Part shown: positions 34,681 through 46,500 of the stretch, one piece after another | Position numbering within the stretch: position 1 is the stretch's first letter | How the letters are laid out: each line of letters starts with the position of its first letter | From: Fuscovulum ytuae | GTDB taxonomy: Bacteria > Pseudomonadota > Alphaproteobacteria > Rhodobacterales > Rhodobacteraceae | Reading direction: 5' to 3' | DNA length: 64,000 nucleotides | Assembly (NCBI RefSeq): GCF_029953595.1 | Contig: NZ_CP124535.1 | Span: forward strand, 2,388,001 to 2,452,000 | Program-made: the position numbers and the translations under genes | Notes under the pieces: generated by a model | The model's database searches: none | What the model saw: the letters and a program-made list of their open reading frames with translations, nothing else | What the model was told of the DNA's origin: nothing

Positions 34681-35931
34681 TCAGTGCAGGTTGGGCTGTG
34701 CGCCCTGCCCTTTTTCGTCGATCATCAGCCCCTTGCGGAAGCGATCGAAGCGATAGGCGGTGGCGGTGGGATGGGGTTGATCGGTGGCGAGAAGATGCGC
34801 GAAGCACCAGCCCGAGGCGGGGGTGGCCTTGAAGCCGCCATAGCACCAGCCGCCGTTGAAATAGAGGCCGTCGATATCGGTCTTGTCGATGATCGGGCTG
34901 CCATCCATCGACATGTCCATGATCCCGCCCCATGAGCGCAGAAGGCGGGCGCGGCCAATCATGGGCATGAGGGACATGCCCCCTTCGGCCACATCTTCGA
35001 CCACGGGCATATTGCCGCGTTGGGCATAGGAGTTGTAGCCGTCGATATCGCCGCCGAAGACGAGCCCGCCCTTATCGGACTGGCTGACGTAGAAATGGCC
35101 TGCGCCATAGGTCATGACGCCGTCGATCAGGGGTTTCAGGCCTTCGGAAACGAAGGCCTGCAGGACGTGGGATTCCATGGGCAGGCGCATGTTCACATGG
35201 GCCATCACCTTGGAGGAGGAGCCTGCAACAGCGACGCCCACCTTCTTTGCGCCGATGAAGCCGCGCGTTGTGTCCACGCCCGTCACGCGGCCGTTTTCCG
35301 TGCGGATGCCAGTGACTTCGCAATTCTGGATCAGATCGACGCCGCGCATGTCGGCCCCGCGCGCATAGCCCCAGGCCACGGCATCGTGGCGGACCGTGCC
35401 GCCGCGACGTTGCATCAGCGCGCCCTTGATGGGGAAGCGGGCATTGTCGAAATTCAGGAAGGGATACATGGCGCGGACCTGATCGCGGTTCAGGAGTTCC
35501 GCATCCGCGCCGTGCAGGATCATGGCATTGCCGCGCCGGGTATAGGCGTCGCGCTGGGCATCGGTGTGGTACAGGTTGATGATCCCGCGCTGGGATACCA
35601 TGGCGTTATAGTTGAAGTCCTGCTCCAGCCCTTCCCAGAGTTTCAGGGAAAATTCGTAGAAGGGTTCGTTGCCATCCAGCAAATAGTTGGAGCGGATGAT
35701 GGTGGTGTTGCGCCCCACATTGCCGCCGCCAAGATAGCCCTTTTCAAGGACGGCGATGCGGGCCTGTTTGAATTCCTTGGCCAAGTAATAGGCCGTGGCG
35801 AGGCCGTGCCCACCGCCGCCCACGATGATGTAATCGTAGGATGCTTGGGGTTCCGGGTCGCGCCATGCGGGTTTCCACCCTTTATGGCCTGTCAAAGCCT
35901 CGGCGATCACACGAAAGCCGGAATAGCGCAT
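34681..35931 (-). CDS. mgdA: N-methylglutamate dehydrogenase beta subunit (SoxB-like)
   Basis: A 416-aa flavoprotein of the DAO family carrying the amine-oxidising site. The FAD-binding motif YDYIIVGGGGHGLATAYYLA lies at about 32-51. GGNVGRNTTIIRSNYLLDGN follows, and GGTVRHDAVAWGYA near 178-190 contains the His that in heterotetrameric sarcosine oxidases is attached to FMN. The C-terminal FNGGWCYGGFKATPASGWCF block closes the flavin site. The start is the ATG at 35931 with GGGGA upstream; the open frame extends 20 codons further without support. It is the first gene of mgdABCD and lies 120 bp downstream of the RND gene. Confidence 0.88.
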   Translation of the reverse strand: MRYSGFRVIAEALTGHKGWKPAWRDPEPQASYDYIIVGGGGHGLATAYYLAKEFKQARIAVLEKGYLGGGNVGRNTTIIRSNYLLDGNEPFYEFSLKLWEGLEQDFNYNAMVSQRGIINLYHTDAQRDAYTRRGNAMILHGADAELLNRDQVRAMYPFLNFDNARFPIKGALMQRRGGTVRHDAVAWGYARGADMRGVDLIQNCEVTGIRTENGRVTGVDTTRGFIGAKKVGVAVAGSSSKVMAHVNMRLPMESHVLQAFVSEGLKPLIDGVMTYGAGHFYVSQSDKGGLVFGGDIDGYNSYAQRGNMPVVEDVAEGGMSLMPMIGRARLLRSWGGIMDMSMDGSPIIDKTDIDGLYFNGGWCYGGFKATPASGWCFAHLLATDQPHPTATAYRFDRFRKGLMIDEKGQGAQPNLH

Positions 35932-36051
35932 GGTTTTTCCCCTGCTTTGTCTTGCCGCCGAATATGGCGGCGGCGCGGCGCGGGGTAGCATCCATTTCCG
36001 CCATCGGCCATTTCGGAACCGACATGGCCGTCGGAAGGCAAGGCGCAGAGG

Positions 36052-39000
36052 TCAGGCGGGGACGGCGCGGCGCAGGCGAGAGGTGAGGGCAAGCCCTAGG
36101 CGATGGGCCTGAAGCGAGAGGACTGGCACGATCACGAGGCTGAGGGCGGTGGAGACGGCGGTTCCTGCAATCACCGCGATGGCGAGGGGTTGGCGGAAGC
36201 CCGCGCCTTCGCCCCAGCCCACGAGCGAGGGGATCATCCCGCCGATGATCGCGGCAGAGGTCATCAGAACCGGGCGGGCGCGCAGGCGGGCGGCGGTCAG
36301 AAGGGCGGTCGTCGGGTCTTCGCCTTGCAGGATGCGGGACAGTCCTTCATCGACGATCAGGATGGCGTTCTTGGCCACGATCCCCAGCAAGAGCAGCATG
36401 GCAAGGATGGCCGGCAGCGACAGGCCCTGCCCGGTGATCGCCAGCCCCATCGCCGCCCCGCCCAGCGCCAGTGGCAGGGTGATGAGGATGACCAGCACCT
36501 GACCGAGCGAGCGGTAGAGGGCAAAAAGGACAGCAGCCAGCAGCAAGAGCGCCGAGGCAAGCGCCGTTTGCAGGGCCTGCATCAGATCGGCGCGTTGGGC
36601 GGCATCGCCGGTGGCACGGGGCTGGATGCCAAGGGTTGCGGCATCGGTGGTGGCGAGGGCGTCGGACAGGGCAGCGCGGGCGTCGCTGGCGGATTGGCCT
36701 TCGGCGCGGTCTGCCATGAGGCGGAGGACGGGCAGGCCGTCTTGGCGTTCCAGGCGCGCCGGGGCGAGGGTCAGTTCAGGCTGGGTAACGGCGGCCAGCG
36801 GGAGGAGAGGGCCCGCGCCGGAATGGAGCAGCAGGCTGCGGGCAGGGCCGGGATCCAGCACCAGCGGAAGGCTTGAAAGACCGGGTTGCGGCAGGCGGGC
36901 AAGGGGGGCCGCGCTGCGGGTGAGAAGCGAGAGGCTGCGCGCCGCTTCATCCCGCGAAAGGGCAAGGGCATCGACGGCGACGGGATCAAGGATCAGGCGC
37001 TGTTCGGGGATCAGCGCGCGATCGACCGCGGCATTGGGCAGGGCGGCGCTGCGGTGCAGGGTGGCAGCAGCGGCGGTGGCGACTTGGTGCAACGAGGCGG
37101 GGTCACGGCCTGTGAGCAGGAGTTCGGCCTGTGGGCGGCCCGTTTCGCCCAGCGGGCGCGCGCGGAGGTCGATTTCGATGGCAAGCAGGGCCTGAACATC
37201 GCGCTGAATTTCGGCGGCCGGGGCGCGGTCGGACTTGGGGGCCAGATCAAGGATCAGGCGCAGGCGGGTTGGGTCATCTTCGGGGCGGATGGCGGTGGCG
37301 TGGCGGATGCCATCCAGTGCGAGAAGGTTGCGTGTCAGGTCGGCAAGCCGTGCCTCGGCCAAGACTGCATCTTCCGCGCGGGGCAGTTCCAGCGCAAAGG
37401 TCAGACGGCCCGTATCTTCGGCGGGGATGAAATCACCATCGGCGCGGAAGACAGCCATGGCGGAAAGGGTGATCAGCGCGAGCGTGGCCAGCCCCACCAG
37501 AAGCGGATGGCGGAAGGAGGCGGTGAGGAGGCGCATGTGCATCTGGGCAAGGCGGGACGGCGCAGGGCGCGCCGGCGGCGGGGCGGTCAGGTTGGCGGCG
37601 CCGACCGTTGGGGTTTCGGGACGGGCGGGCGTGTCGATCCAGCGCGCGGCAAGGGGCGGCAGGACAAGGCGGACAACGGCGAGGGAGGACAGCGCCGCAA
37701 GGGCGATCGTGCCGCCGAATTCAAGGAAGTAGCGCCCAGCCATGCCGGGGATCAGGGCCACGGGCAGGAACACGGCGACGATGGCAAGGGTTGTCGCGAT
37801 GACCGCGCGCCCGATGCGGCGGGTGGCGGCGAGCGTGGCGTTCCAGCGCGATTGGCCAAGGGCGAGGTGGCGGTGGATATTCTCGACCTCGACAATCGCG
37901 TCATCGACGACGATGCCGGTGGCAAGGGTCAGCGCCATAAGCGTGATGATATTGAGCGAGAAGCCAAGGACCTGCATCCCCAGCAGCGTGGGCAAAAGCG
38001 AGAGCGGCAGGACGATCATCGCCAGCGCGACAGAACGCCAGCCGCGCAGGGCCGCCCAGACCACGGCCAGAACAAGGAGCGCGCCTTCCAGCAGGGCCAG
38101 CGTCGTGGCCTGTGCCTGACCGATGACAGTATCAGCGCGGCGATCAATCAGACGGGTGGCGATGCCGTGATCGCGGGAAAAGGCGGCGGCGGCAGTGTCG
38201 ATGCGGGCAAGGAGATCGGGCAGATCGGCCTCGGGCTGGGGGTAGATGGCCACAAGCACCGCGGGGTGACCGTCCATGCGGGTGCGGCTGGTTTCGGGGC
38301 GATGGGCAAGGCGGATATCCGCCAGATCGGACAGGGCAATGGTGGCGCCCGATGCAAGGGTAATGGGCAGGCGGCCCATGGCTTCGGGATTGGCGGCGGG
38401 CTGGTCTTCGCCTAGCGAAATAGCGAGGATGCCCGTTGCGGGCGCATCGATCCGGCCACCGTCCGAAGGGGAAAGGCGCGATTGCAGCGCGTCGGCAAGA
38501 TCGGCCTGCGTCAGGCCGACATCGGCCAGCCGTTCGGGATAAGGCGTGACGACAAGCTCTGGCAGGGTGAGACCGTCGGCATGCAGGCGATCGACCCCCG
38601 GCAGGCGATGCAGGGCGGGCAGCAGGCGGTCATGGATGAGGGCCATGCCTGCATCATCCGGCGCAGAAAGCGCGATGCGGGCGGCGACGGATTGGCGGCT
38701 GGAACGGGCGGCAAGGCTGGTCACATCAAAGGCGACATCGCCCATGCCGCGCAGGGCGGCGAGGCGGTCGCGCAGATCGCTGACCACGTCATCGGCACGG
38801 GAAGGGTCGGCAAGCGGCAGGGACATCGTCACCGATCCGGGCGTGACAGTGACGGAGACCGAGGTGATGCCAGAGATGGCGGTGGCGCTGTCTTCCACAG
38901 GCTGCGCAAGAAGAAGGTCGGTGTCGGACAGGGTCAGGCCGGGGGCGGTAAGACGGGCCTCGACAAGATCATCGCCGATATCGGGCAGATGGCGCAGGGG

Positions 39001-39096
39001 CATCTGGCCAAGGGACACAAGGCCCATCAGGCTGCACAGGCCAATCGCCAAAAGCGGCAGGAAGGGGCGACGGATCGCCCGAAATGCGAGGGTCAT
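36052..39096 (-). CDS. RND-family efflux permease (HAE1/AcrB-like)
   Basis: A 1014-aa inner-membrane proton antiporter with the duplicated 6+6 TM layout and two large periplasmic loops. The proton relay is intact: paired Asp in GIVVDDAIVEVENIHRHL (TM4) and Lys in LLGIVAKNAILIVDEGL (TM10). It starts at TM1 (RRPFLPLLAIGLCSLMGLVS), while the first loop shows porter-domain strands (SGITSVSVTVTPGS). The protein is on the short side for the family. The start overlaps the adaptor stop by four bases, so the two are coupled. No outer-membrane channel or local repressor is in the window. Substrates are unknown. Confidence 0.92.
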   Translation of the reverse strand: MTLAFRAIRRPFLPLLAIGLCSLMGLVSLGQMPLRHLPDIGDDLVEARLTAPGLTLSDTDLLLAQPVEDSATAISGITSVSVTVTPGSVTMSLPLADPSRADDVVSDLRDRLAALRGMGDVAFDVTSLAARSSRQSVAARIALSAPDDAGMALIHDRLLPALHRLPGVDRLHADGLTLPELVVTPYPERLADVGLTQADLADALQSRLSPSDGGRIDAPATGILAISLGEDQPAANPEAMGRLPITLASGATIALSDLADIRLAHRPETSRTRMDGHPAVLVAIYPQPEADLPDLLARIDTAAAAFSRDHGIATRLIDRRADTVIGQAQATTLALLEGALLVLAVVWAALRGWRSVALAMIVLPLSLLPTLLGMQVLGFSLNIITLMALTLATGIVVDDAIVEVENIHRHLALGQSRWNATLAATRRIGRAVIATTLAIVAVFLPVALIPGMAGRYFLEFGGTIALAALSSLAVVRLVLPPLAARWIDTPARPETPTVGAANLTAPPPARPAPSRLAQMHMRLLTASFRHPLLVGLATLALITLSAMAVFRADGDFIPAEDTGRLTFALELPRAEDAVLAEARLADLTRNLLALDGIRHATAIRPEDDPTRLRLILDLAPKSDRAPAAEIQRDVQALLAIEIDLRARPLGETGRPQAELLLTGRDPASLHQVATAAAATLHRSAALPNAAVDRALIPEQRLILDPVAVDALALSRDEAARSLSLLTRSAAPLARLPQPGLSSLPLVLDPGPARSLLLHSGAGPLLPLAAVTQPELTLAPARLERQDGLPVLRLMADRAEGQSASDARAALSDALATTDAATLGIQPRATGDAAQRADLMQALQTALASALLLLAAVLFALYRSLGQVLVILITLPLALGGAAMGLAITGQGLSLPAILAMLLLLGIVAKNAILIVDEGLSRILQGEDPTTALLTAARLRARPVLMTSAAIIGGMIPSLVGWGEGAGFRQPLAIAVIAGTAVSTALSLVIVPVLSLQAHRLGLALTSRLRRAVPA

Positions 39097-40379
39097 GGCA
39101 AGAATTCCGCTGCAATGTCGAGAGAGGCGATGCGGCGATAGCCCGGACCTGAGGGAACGGCGACGGCTTCGCCATCCTGCACGAGGTCGGGGGCGCGGGC
39201 GATGATGACATCGCCTTCGGAAAGGCCTGAGATCACCTCGACCTTGCCATCCTTGCGCGGTGCGGCAAGGGAGACGGGCGTGGCGATGGCGCGGCCATCA
39301 ATGATGCGCATCACAGCAGGACTTTCGCCTTGCAGGGTGAGGGCAGCCAAGGGCACCTCGATCGCGAGGCGGCGTTCAAGGACAAGATCCGCCGCAAGGG
39401 TCATCCCCGGCAGGAGGGTCGTCTCTTCGGGCAGGTCGAGCCGAAGTGTGGCAAAACCCGTGCGATCCGGGCTGCCGAAGGGCAGGGTAAGAAGGCGGGG
39501 GCGCAGCGATGTGCCGTCGGACAGGGTCAGCGGCATGTCCTGCCCGACCACGAGACGCGACAGATGGCCCACAGGCAAGTCAACCGCCAGCGCAAGGCGC
39601 CCATGGGCGGCGATGGTGGCGGCAAGGGTGCCGGGCCCCGGACGGGTGCCCGCCTCAAGCGGGAGCGCGAGGATGCGGCCTGCGACGGGCGCTTTCAGCA
39701 CCGTATCGTCCAGCATGCTGCGGGCCTGATCCACGGCCAGTTCGGCCAGCGCCAATTCATCCTGCGCGAGTTGTAGGGCAGACGCGGCAAGGCTGTAATC
39801 GGTTTCGGCGCGGTCCACCTCAAGCGCGGCGGTTTCGCGGCGGGTTTCGGCAGCGGCGCCGTTTTCGGCCAGTTGCGAGACGCGGACCAGGGTATCGCGT
39901 TTGCGCGACAACCCGGCCTCGGACAGCTGCAACCTGTCCGAGGCGCTGATTGCCGCGCTTTGCGCGGTTGCGACGCGCAGTTCCGCTTCGCGCAGGGCGC
40001 GTTCGGCATTGCGCGGGTCGAGGCTGGCGATGGTTTCGCCGGCCTCGACCCAATCTCCGATGGCAAGGGGGAGATGGGAAACAACGCCATCGGAAACGGG
40101 CATGGTGACGGCGATAGGGTCGCGCGCCGTCACGCGGGCAAAAACATGCGTGCGATCCTCGACCACGGCGCGGCGGATGGTTTCCACACTGACGGGTCGG
40201 GGGGCCATGGCGGCGCTGTCTGCACGGGCGGCCTCTTCGCCATGGGCGGCAAGGCTGTCGTGCAGGACAAGGATGGCAAAGGTGCAAAGCCAGACCAGCG
40301 TCCCGCGCGACAAGAGCCGGAGGACGAACCCGGTTCTGCCTGTTTCGGCGGCGATGACTGTATTGTCCGGCGCGTGCAT
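39093..40379 (-). CDS. RND efflux periplasmic adaptor (membrane fusion protein)
   Basis: A 428-aa HlyD/AcrA-type adaptor. An N-terminal membrane anchor (LVWLCTFAILVLHDSLAAHG, about 28-47) is followed by a lipoyl half-motif (VSHLPLAIGDWVEAGETIAS), a coiled-coil hairpin (LREAELRVATAQSAAISASD through QLAQDELALAELAVDQARSM), the second lipoyl half (DDTVLKAPVAGRILALPLEA) and a beta-barrel domain. The ATG at 40379 has AGGAGG about nine bases upstream; a 43-codon longer frame is unsupported. There is no lipobox, so it is membrane-anchored by a helix. It is the first gene of the pair with the RND permease. Confidence 0.88.
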   Translation of the reverse strand: MHAPDNTVIAAETGRTGFVLRLLSRGTLVWLCTFAILVLHDSLAAHGEEAARADSAAMAPRPVSVETIRRAVVEDRTHVFARVTARDPIAVTMPVSDGVVSHLPLAIGDWVEAGETIASLDPRNAERALREAELRVATAQSAAISASDRLQLSEAGLSRKRDTLVRVSQLAENGAAAETRRETAALEVDRAETDYSLAASALQLAQDELALAELAVDQARSMLDDTVLKAPVAGRILALPLEAGTRPGPGTLAATIAAHGRLALAVDLPVGHLSRLVVGQDMPLTLSDGTSLRPRLLTLPFGSPDRTGFATLRLDLPEETTLLPGMTLAADLVLERRLAIEVPLAALTLQGESPAVMRIIDGRAIATPVSLAAPRKDGKVEVISGLSEGDVIIARAPDLVQDGEAVAVPSGPGYRRIASLDIAAEFLP

Positions 40380-40510
40380 TCGGTGACCCTCCTTTCCCGG
40401 GCGGTTGGGCCGGGACTTGGGGCGAAGATGGCAGAAGACGGCGGCACTGTGGTCTACGCTTGGTCCGGTGAAATTTCGGACGAAGGTCTGAATTTGGGGC
40501 AATGCCATGA

Positions 40511-40540
40511 AAAAAGGGGCCGCATCAGCGGCCCCCTTTT
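40511..40540 (-). terminator. Intrinsic terminator of the RTX1 gene
   Basis: GGGGCCGC (40516-40523) and GCGGCCCC (40528-40535) pair around ATCA, extended by A-run/T-run pairing. On the minus strand it ends in TTTTTT, 24 bases after the RTX1 stop codon. Confidence 0.9.
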
Positions 40541-40563
40541 AAAGGTCAGGGACTTCTCAGCGC

Positions 40564-43500
40564 TTATTCGGCGGCGCTGATCTGCCCGTCGCCAAGGAGA
40601 GCGTCGCGGGCGACGCGGGCCTCGGCTGCGGTCAGGCTGCGGCGGGCGCTGGGGCCGTAGGCGGTGAAGTCCATCCCGTCGAGTTGCGGGAAGAGAGCGA
40701 GGATTTCCTCGCGCGCCGCCTCGGCCAGCGCCCCCCAGCCGACATGGCCGGGATGGAAGCTTTCCGACGGGGCGCCTTCGGCGATGACCACCTCATGCGC
40801 ATCGAAGAGCATGTGGAAGTATTCCACCTCGTCGCGTTCTTCGGACCGGATGGTGGTGTCGTTGACCAGAAGCTTGGCCGCGACAAGCACCTCTGCCTCA
40901 TCGAACAGCAGTTCCGCCTGCCACCCCGTCAGCAGCATCCGGTGCTGGGGCGAAACCGCCAGCGTCCGGTTGTTGCCCAGCGCCCCTGCCTCGATCACGA
41001 TAGGGGCAAAGCGGCCCTTGCCTGCGACCGTGCTGGACCCGATCCAGCGGATCGGCTGATAGCCGTGGTCAAGCGTGAAGACGAGATCGCCGGGAGCGAG
41101 GTCTTCGATCGCGCGTTCGCCTTCGGCTGTCAGGATGCGGGTGCCGCGGGTGAAGCAGACGACCGCGGTGTTTTCGACGTTCAGAAGGGTGCCGTCGACC
41201 GCCGCCCCTGCGTTCTGGATGCGCAGGCCACCGGCCCCTTGCAACACGCCGTCCGCCTGATCCGCCCGGAGCCAAGCCAAGGGGTTCGTGAAGGTCGCCC
41301 CCGGGTTGTTGGCAAGGAAGGTCGCCAGCGTGGCGTCGTTGTAGAAGCTCGACAGATCGACGAAGTCGTTGTCGTCGGTCGGTGCCCCTGTCGTGCCTTG
41401 GATACCGGTCGTCGGGTCGAAGTCGGTGATGGTGTCGGCGCCTTCGGTGGTGAAGACGTCGTTGCCAGCCCCACCCGTGAGGATATCCGCCCCGGCCCCG
41501 CCGACCAGCGTGTCGCTGCCGTCGCCACCAAGGAGAGTATCGATCCCGGCCCCGCCATTGAGCGTGTCGTTGCCTTCATCCCCAGAGAGCGAGTCGTTGC
41601 CGTCGCCGCCGGTGATGAGGTCGTTGTCAAAGCCGCCAAAGATGACGTCATGGCCAGCGTCGCCCGACAGGGTGTCGTTGTCGTCGAAGCCGAAGATGGT
41701 GTCGTTGCCGTCACCGCCCGCGATGGTGTCTTCGTTGTTCGATGGCAGGGGATCGGTCCCGTCATTCGGCAGATCGATCGGCGAAAGAACATCGTTGCCG
41801 CCATAGAGCAGGTCGTTGCCCATCCCGCCATCGATGCTGTCGTCGCCTTCGCCACCAAGGACCGTGTCTTCGCCCATCCCGCCAAGGATGGTGTCGTCGT
41901 CGACGCCGCCATCGATGGAGTCATTTCCGTCGCCGCCATCGATCACGTCGGCATCGTCGCCCGTCAGGATCGTGTCGTTACCCGCGCCGCCGAAGACCGT
42001 ATCAAGGTCATCGGTCGGGTTGGTGTCGGAGAAGGCACCAGCCTCGTCCGGTGTGGCCGCCGTGGCGCGGGTGTTGATGAAGTCGTCGCCATCGCCGCCA
42101 AGGACGGAGTCCCGACCATCGCCGCCGACGAGGCTGTCATTGCCTACGCCGCCATCCAGCGTGTCGTTGCCGTCATTCCCGGAGAGGGTATCCGCCCCAT
42201 CGCCGCCTTCGATCCGGTCATCGCCTTCGTTGCCTTCGGCGATGTCGTTCCCGGCACCACCGGTGAGGATGTCGTTGCCCAGACCGCCTTGCAGGCTGTC
42301 GGCTTCGTCCCCGCCATCCAGCGTGTCGTTGCCATCGCCGCCTTGCAGGGTGTCGCGGCCTTCGCTGCCGGCAAGGCTATCATCGCCATTGCCGCCGATG
42401 AGAAGGTCGTCACCGATACCGCCAACGAGGGTGTCGTTTTCGGACCCGCCATCCAGCGTATCGTTGCCGTCGCCACCAAGAAGCGAGTCTTCGCCCGCGC
42501 CGCCCGACAGATCGTCATTGCCGGAGCCGCCGTCGATTGTATCGAGGCCCGCGCCGCCGGTGACGGTGTCGTCGCCCGACCCGGCATTGACGCTGTCATT
42601 ACCACTGTTGGCGGTGATGTTGTCATTGCCCGAGCCGCCGTCGATCACATCATTGCCGGCACCCGTGGTGATCAGGTCATTGCCCGCACCGGTGGTGACA
42701 AGGATCGGGCCCACGCTGCCTGCGCCGCTGATCGTGTCATTGCCGGACCCGGTGGCGAGCTGTTCGATCCCCGTGAAGGTGATGTCGTTTTCGCCATCGG
42801 CATCAAGGCCGTTGACCGTGCCCGCACCCGGAACCGCCGGGTTGTAGTTGACGGTGACGTTGCCGGTCTGATCCGACAGATCCAGAAGGTCGCCGGCATC
42901 GCCATTGGCCGGGTCATCCGGGCTGCCAGAGGAGCCATCGGTGCCGCCGTCGATCTGCGCGTTGATGTTCGGATCGGAGGTATCGACGGTAAAGACATCG
43001 TCGCCCGTGCCGCCCGCGGCCGTATCGGCCCCGCCAACGATGATGTCGTCATCGCCGACGCCGCCATCGACCTGATCCGCACCCGCGCCGCCTTGCAGCG
43101 TGTCTGCGCCCGCACCGCCAAGGAGCGTGTCGTTGTCCGCGCCACCGGCAAGGCTATCGGCCCCTTCGCCACCATCGAGACGATCGTCACCAATGCCGCC
43201 TTGCAGCGTATCGGCCCCTTCGCCGCCGGAGAGCGAGTCGTTGCCATCACCGCCCGACAGGCTGTCGGCACCTTGACCGCCTTCCAGCGTATCGGCCCCG
43301 GCATCGCCCGAGAGGGTGTCATTCCCTTCACCGCCTTGCAGAAGGTCGTCGCCGATATTGCCCGACAGGCTGTCATCGCCTGTGCCGCCATCGACCGTGT
43401 CATTGCCCTGACCGGCATCAACCGTGTCATTGCCCTGACCCGCTGCGATGCTGTCGTTCAGCCCATCGGAGCCATCGATCTGATCCCCCTGCGGGTCGGT

Positions 43501-46500
43501 GAAAGGCGTGCCACCTGCGCCGCTGGTGGGCGTCATCAGGTCACCGCCTGCGGTGCCGTCGACCACACCATTGGTATCCACCAGCACCCGTTCGATTTCC
43601 GAATAGTTGATGGTGACGGTCTGGCCCGCGCTGTTCTGGAAGGTGGCGATGCCGCTTTCCGCACCGGAGGTGGTGATCACGACATTGGTCAGGCCGCGCA
43701 GATCCAGCACATCGCCGGTTCCGCCATTGGTGGGATCGGACAGATCCTCGCCGCCTTCGCCGCCGATGATGGTGATGGCGGCATTGCCCGAAAGCGCCGG
43801 GTTGATGCGGAATTCGTCATCGCCGTCGCCGCCTTCGGCACGGTCGCCCGCGCCGACGACCAGATCGTCGTCACCAGCCCCGCCGGTAAGCAGGTCATTG
43901 CCTGCGCCTGCGGTCAAGAGATCGGACCCTTCGCCACCGGTCAGCGTATCGTTGCCGTCGCCGCCATCCAGGGTGTCATTGCCTGCGTCGCCGGTCAGGT
44001 TGTCATCGCCGGCACCGCCGGTGAGGCTGTCACCGCCCAGTCCGCCGATGATGGTATCGGCATCCGCGCCGCCGTCGACGGTATCGTCGCCGTCACCTGC
44101 GGTGATGCTGTCCGCCCCGGCATCGCCAGTGATGCTGTCGGCACCTGCGCCGCCATCGATCGTATCGGCACCGTCGCCGCCGATGATGCTATCGGCACCT
44201 TCGCCACCCGACAGGCTGTCTGCCCCGGCACCACCATCAAGCGTATCGGCCCCGGCATCGCCCGAAAGCGTATCGTTGCCACCTTCGCCCGACAGCAGGT
44301 CATCATCCGCGCCGCCATCAAGGCTATCGTTGCCGGTGCCGCCGATCAGGGTATCGCGGCCGTCTTCGCCCAAGAGCGTGTCATTGTCGGCCCCGCCGGA
44401 CAGCAGGTCATCCGACTGGCCGCCCGACAGCACATCATTGCCAGCGCCGCCATCGAGCGTGTCATTGCCGCTGCCACCGATCAGGCTGTCATCGCCGATA
44501 TTGCCAGAGAGGATGTCATTCCCGATGCCGCCATCGATCGTGTCATTGCCCAGACCACCGTCAACCGTATCGTTGCCAGCGCCTGCTGCGATGTTGTCGT
44601 TGACGCCATCGGCCCCATCGATCTGGTCGCCCTGCGGATCGCGGAAGGGCGTGCCGCCCGGGCCGCTGGTCGGGGTCATCAGATCGCCCGCCCCGGACCC
44701 GTCGACAACGCCGTCGGCCGAGCTGAGGACCGTTTCGATTTCCGAGAAGGTCAGGGTGACACGGACCCCCGCGCTGTTCAGGTAGCTGACCGTCCCGCTT
44801 TCCGAGGTGCCGGTGATCGGGTCGGGGTTGTCATAGGTGATGACCGCGCCATTGAGCCCGCGGATATCAAGGATATCACCGATGCGCCCGCCGGGGTTGT
44901 TGGTCGGGTCAATGACGGCCTCTTCATCCGTCTCGCCGCCGATCACGGTGATCGGTGCGCTGCCAAGAAGGTTCGGGTCGATGATGAATTCATCATCCCC
45001 TGCCCCGCCCTGTGCGGTATCGCCCGCCCCGACAACGATGTCGTCATCGCCTGCGCCGCCGATCAGCAGATCATTGCCGTTACCACCCGCCAGCGTGTCG
45101 CCGCCGTCGCCACCGGAGAGGGTATCGTTGCCCTCGCCGCCCGTCAGGCTGTCATTGCCGCTGCCGCCCGAAAGGCTGTCATTGCCGTCACCACCGCCGA
45201 GCGTGTCGTTGCCGCCATCGCCCGACATGGTGTCGTCGCCCTGGCCGCCGATGAGGTCATCGTCGCCAGACCCGCCTTCCATAATGTCGTTGCCATTGCC
45301 ACCATCCAGCGTATCGGCACCTTCGCCGCCCGTGAGCGTGTCATTGCCATCGCCACCAGAGAGGCTGTCGTCATCGGCGCCACCATCGAGGGAGTCGTTG
45401 CCGCCACCGCCGATCAGCGTGTCGTCGCCGTCATTGCCCTGAAGCGTGTCGCTGCCCTCACCGCCATCCAGCAGGTCGTTGCCGCCGCCGCCCGTCACAC
45501 TGTCATCGCCGCCGCCGGAATTGACGGTGTCATTGCCAGCGCCTGCGACGATGGTGTCGTTGCCGACGCCCGTGAGGATTTCGTCATTGCCAGAACCGCT
45601 ATCGATGACCAGCGGGCCAAGGCAGGAGATTGCGTCGACAGTGTCATCGCCGGAACCGGTGAGGACCCTTTCAATCTCGGTGAAGGTGATGTCGGGGCCG
45701 GCATCGCCGTCCAGACCATTGACCGTGCCAGCTTCCGGGTTGGTGCCGTAGGTGAGCAGAAGGTCATTCGTCAAAGCTGACAGGTCGAGCGTGTCACCCG
45801 CATTGCCATTGGTCGGATCATCGCCCGCACCCACGGTGCCGTCGGTGCCGCCGTCGATCGTGGCATTGACATTCGGCGCCGTGTCCGAGCCGTCGATGAC
45901 GAAGACATCATCCCCGCTCCCGCCCGTGGCGCTATCGCCGCCGCCGATGGCGATGAGGTCATCGCCTTGGCCGCCGGACAGCGTGTCGTTGCCTGTGCCG
46001 CCGGACAATGTATCCGCCCCGTCATTGCCGAGGAGAGAGTCATTGCCGTCGCCGCCTGCGACACTGTCATTGCCAGTACCGCCATCGACCGTGTCATTGC
46101 CAAGGCCTGCATCGACCGTGTCATTGCCCGCGCCCGCGGCGATGCTGTCATTGTTCCCGTCGGTGCCATCAATCTGGTCGCCATCGGCATCGGTAAAGCC
46201 GGGAACAAGGTTGTCGGCGCCCGGCGTGCCATCCACCACGCCATTGCTGTCGCGGAGGATCGTCTCGACCTGGAAGAACTGCAGGGTCGAGCCGTCGGCG
46301 AAGGTCACCGTGCCCTGCTGCGCGCCTGCATCAGTGGCATCCGCCGTGGCGCTGATCGTCACCGGGCCCGCGCCGCGCAGGTCGAGCACGTCGTTGTCGG
46401 TGTTCTGGTCGGGGCCGTTGCCGCCGACGAAGATGTCGCCCGCGCCATTGGCCGCGCTGCCCACGGCCAGCGTGTCATTGCCGCCTTCACCCCAGCTTTG

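Noticed and set aside
30865-35931. Reading mgdABCD as sarcosine oxidase SoxBDAG
   Set aside because: The subunit folds are the same, but gmaS, mgsABC and the Amt gene beside them and the delta subunit without zinc ligands favour N-methylglutamate dehydrogenase. Sarcosine activity cannot be excluded.
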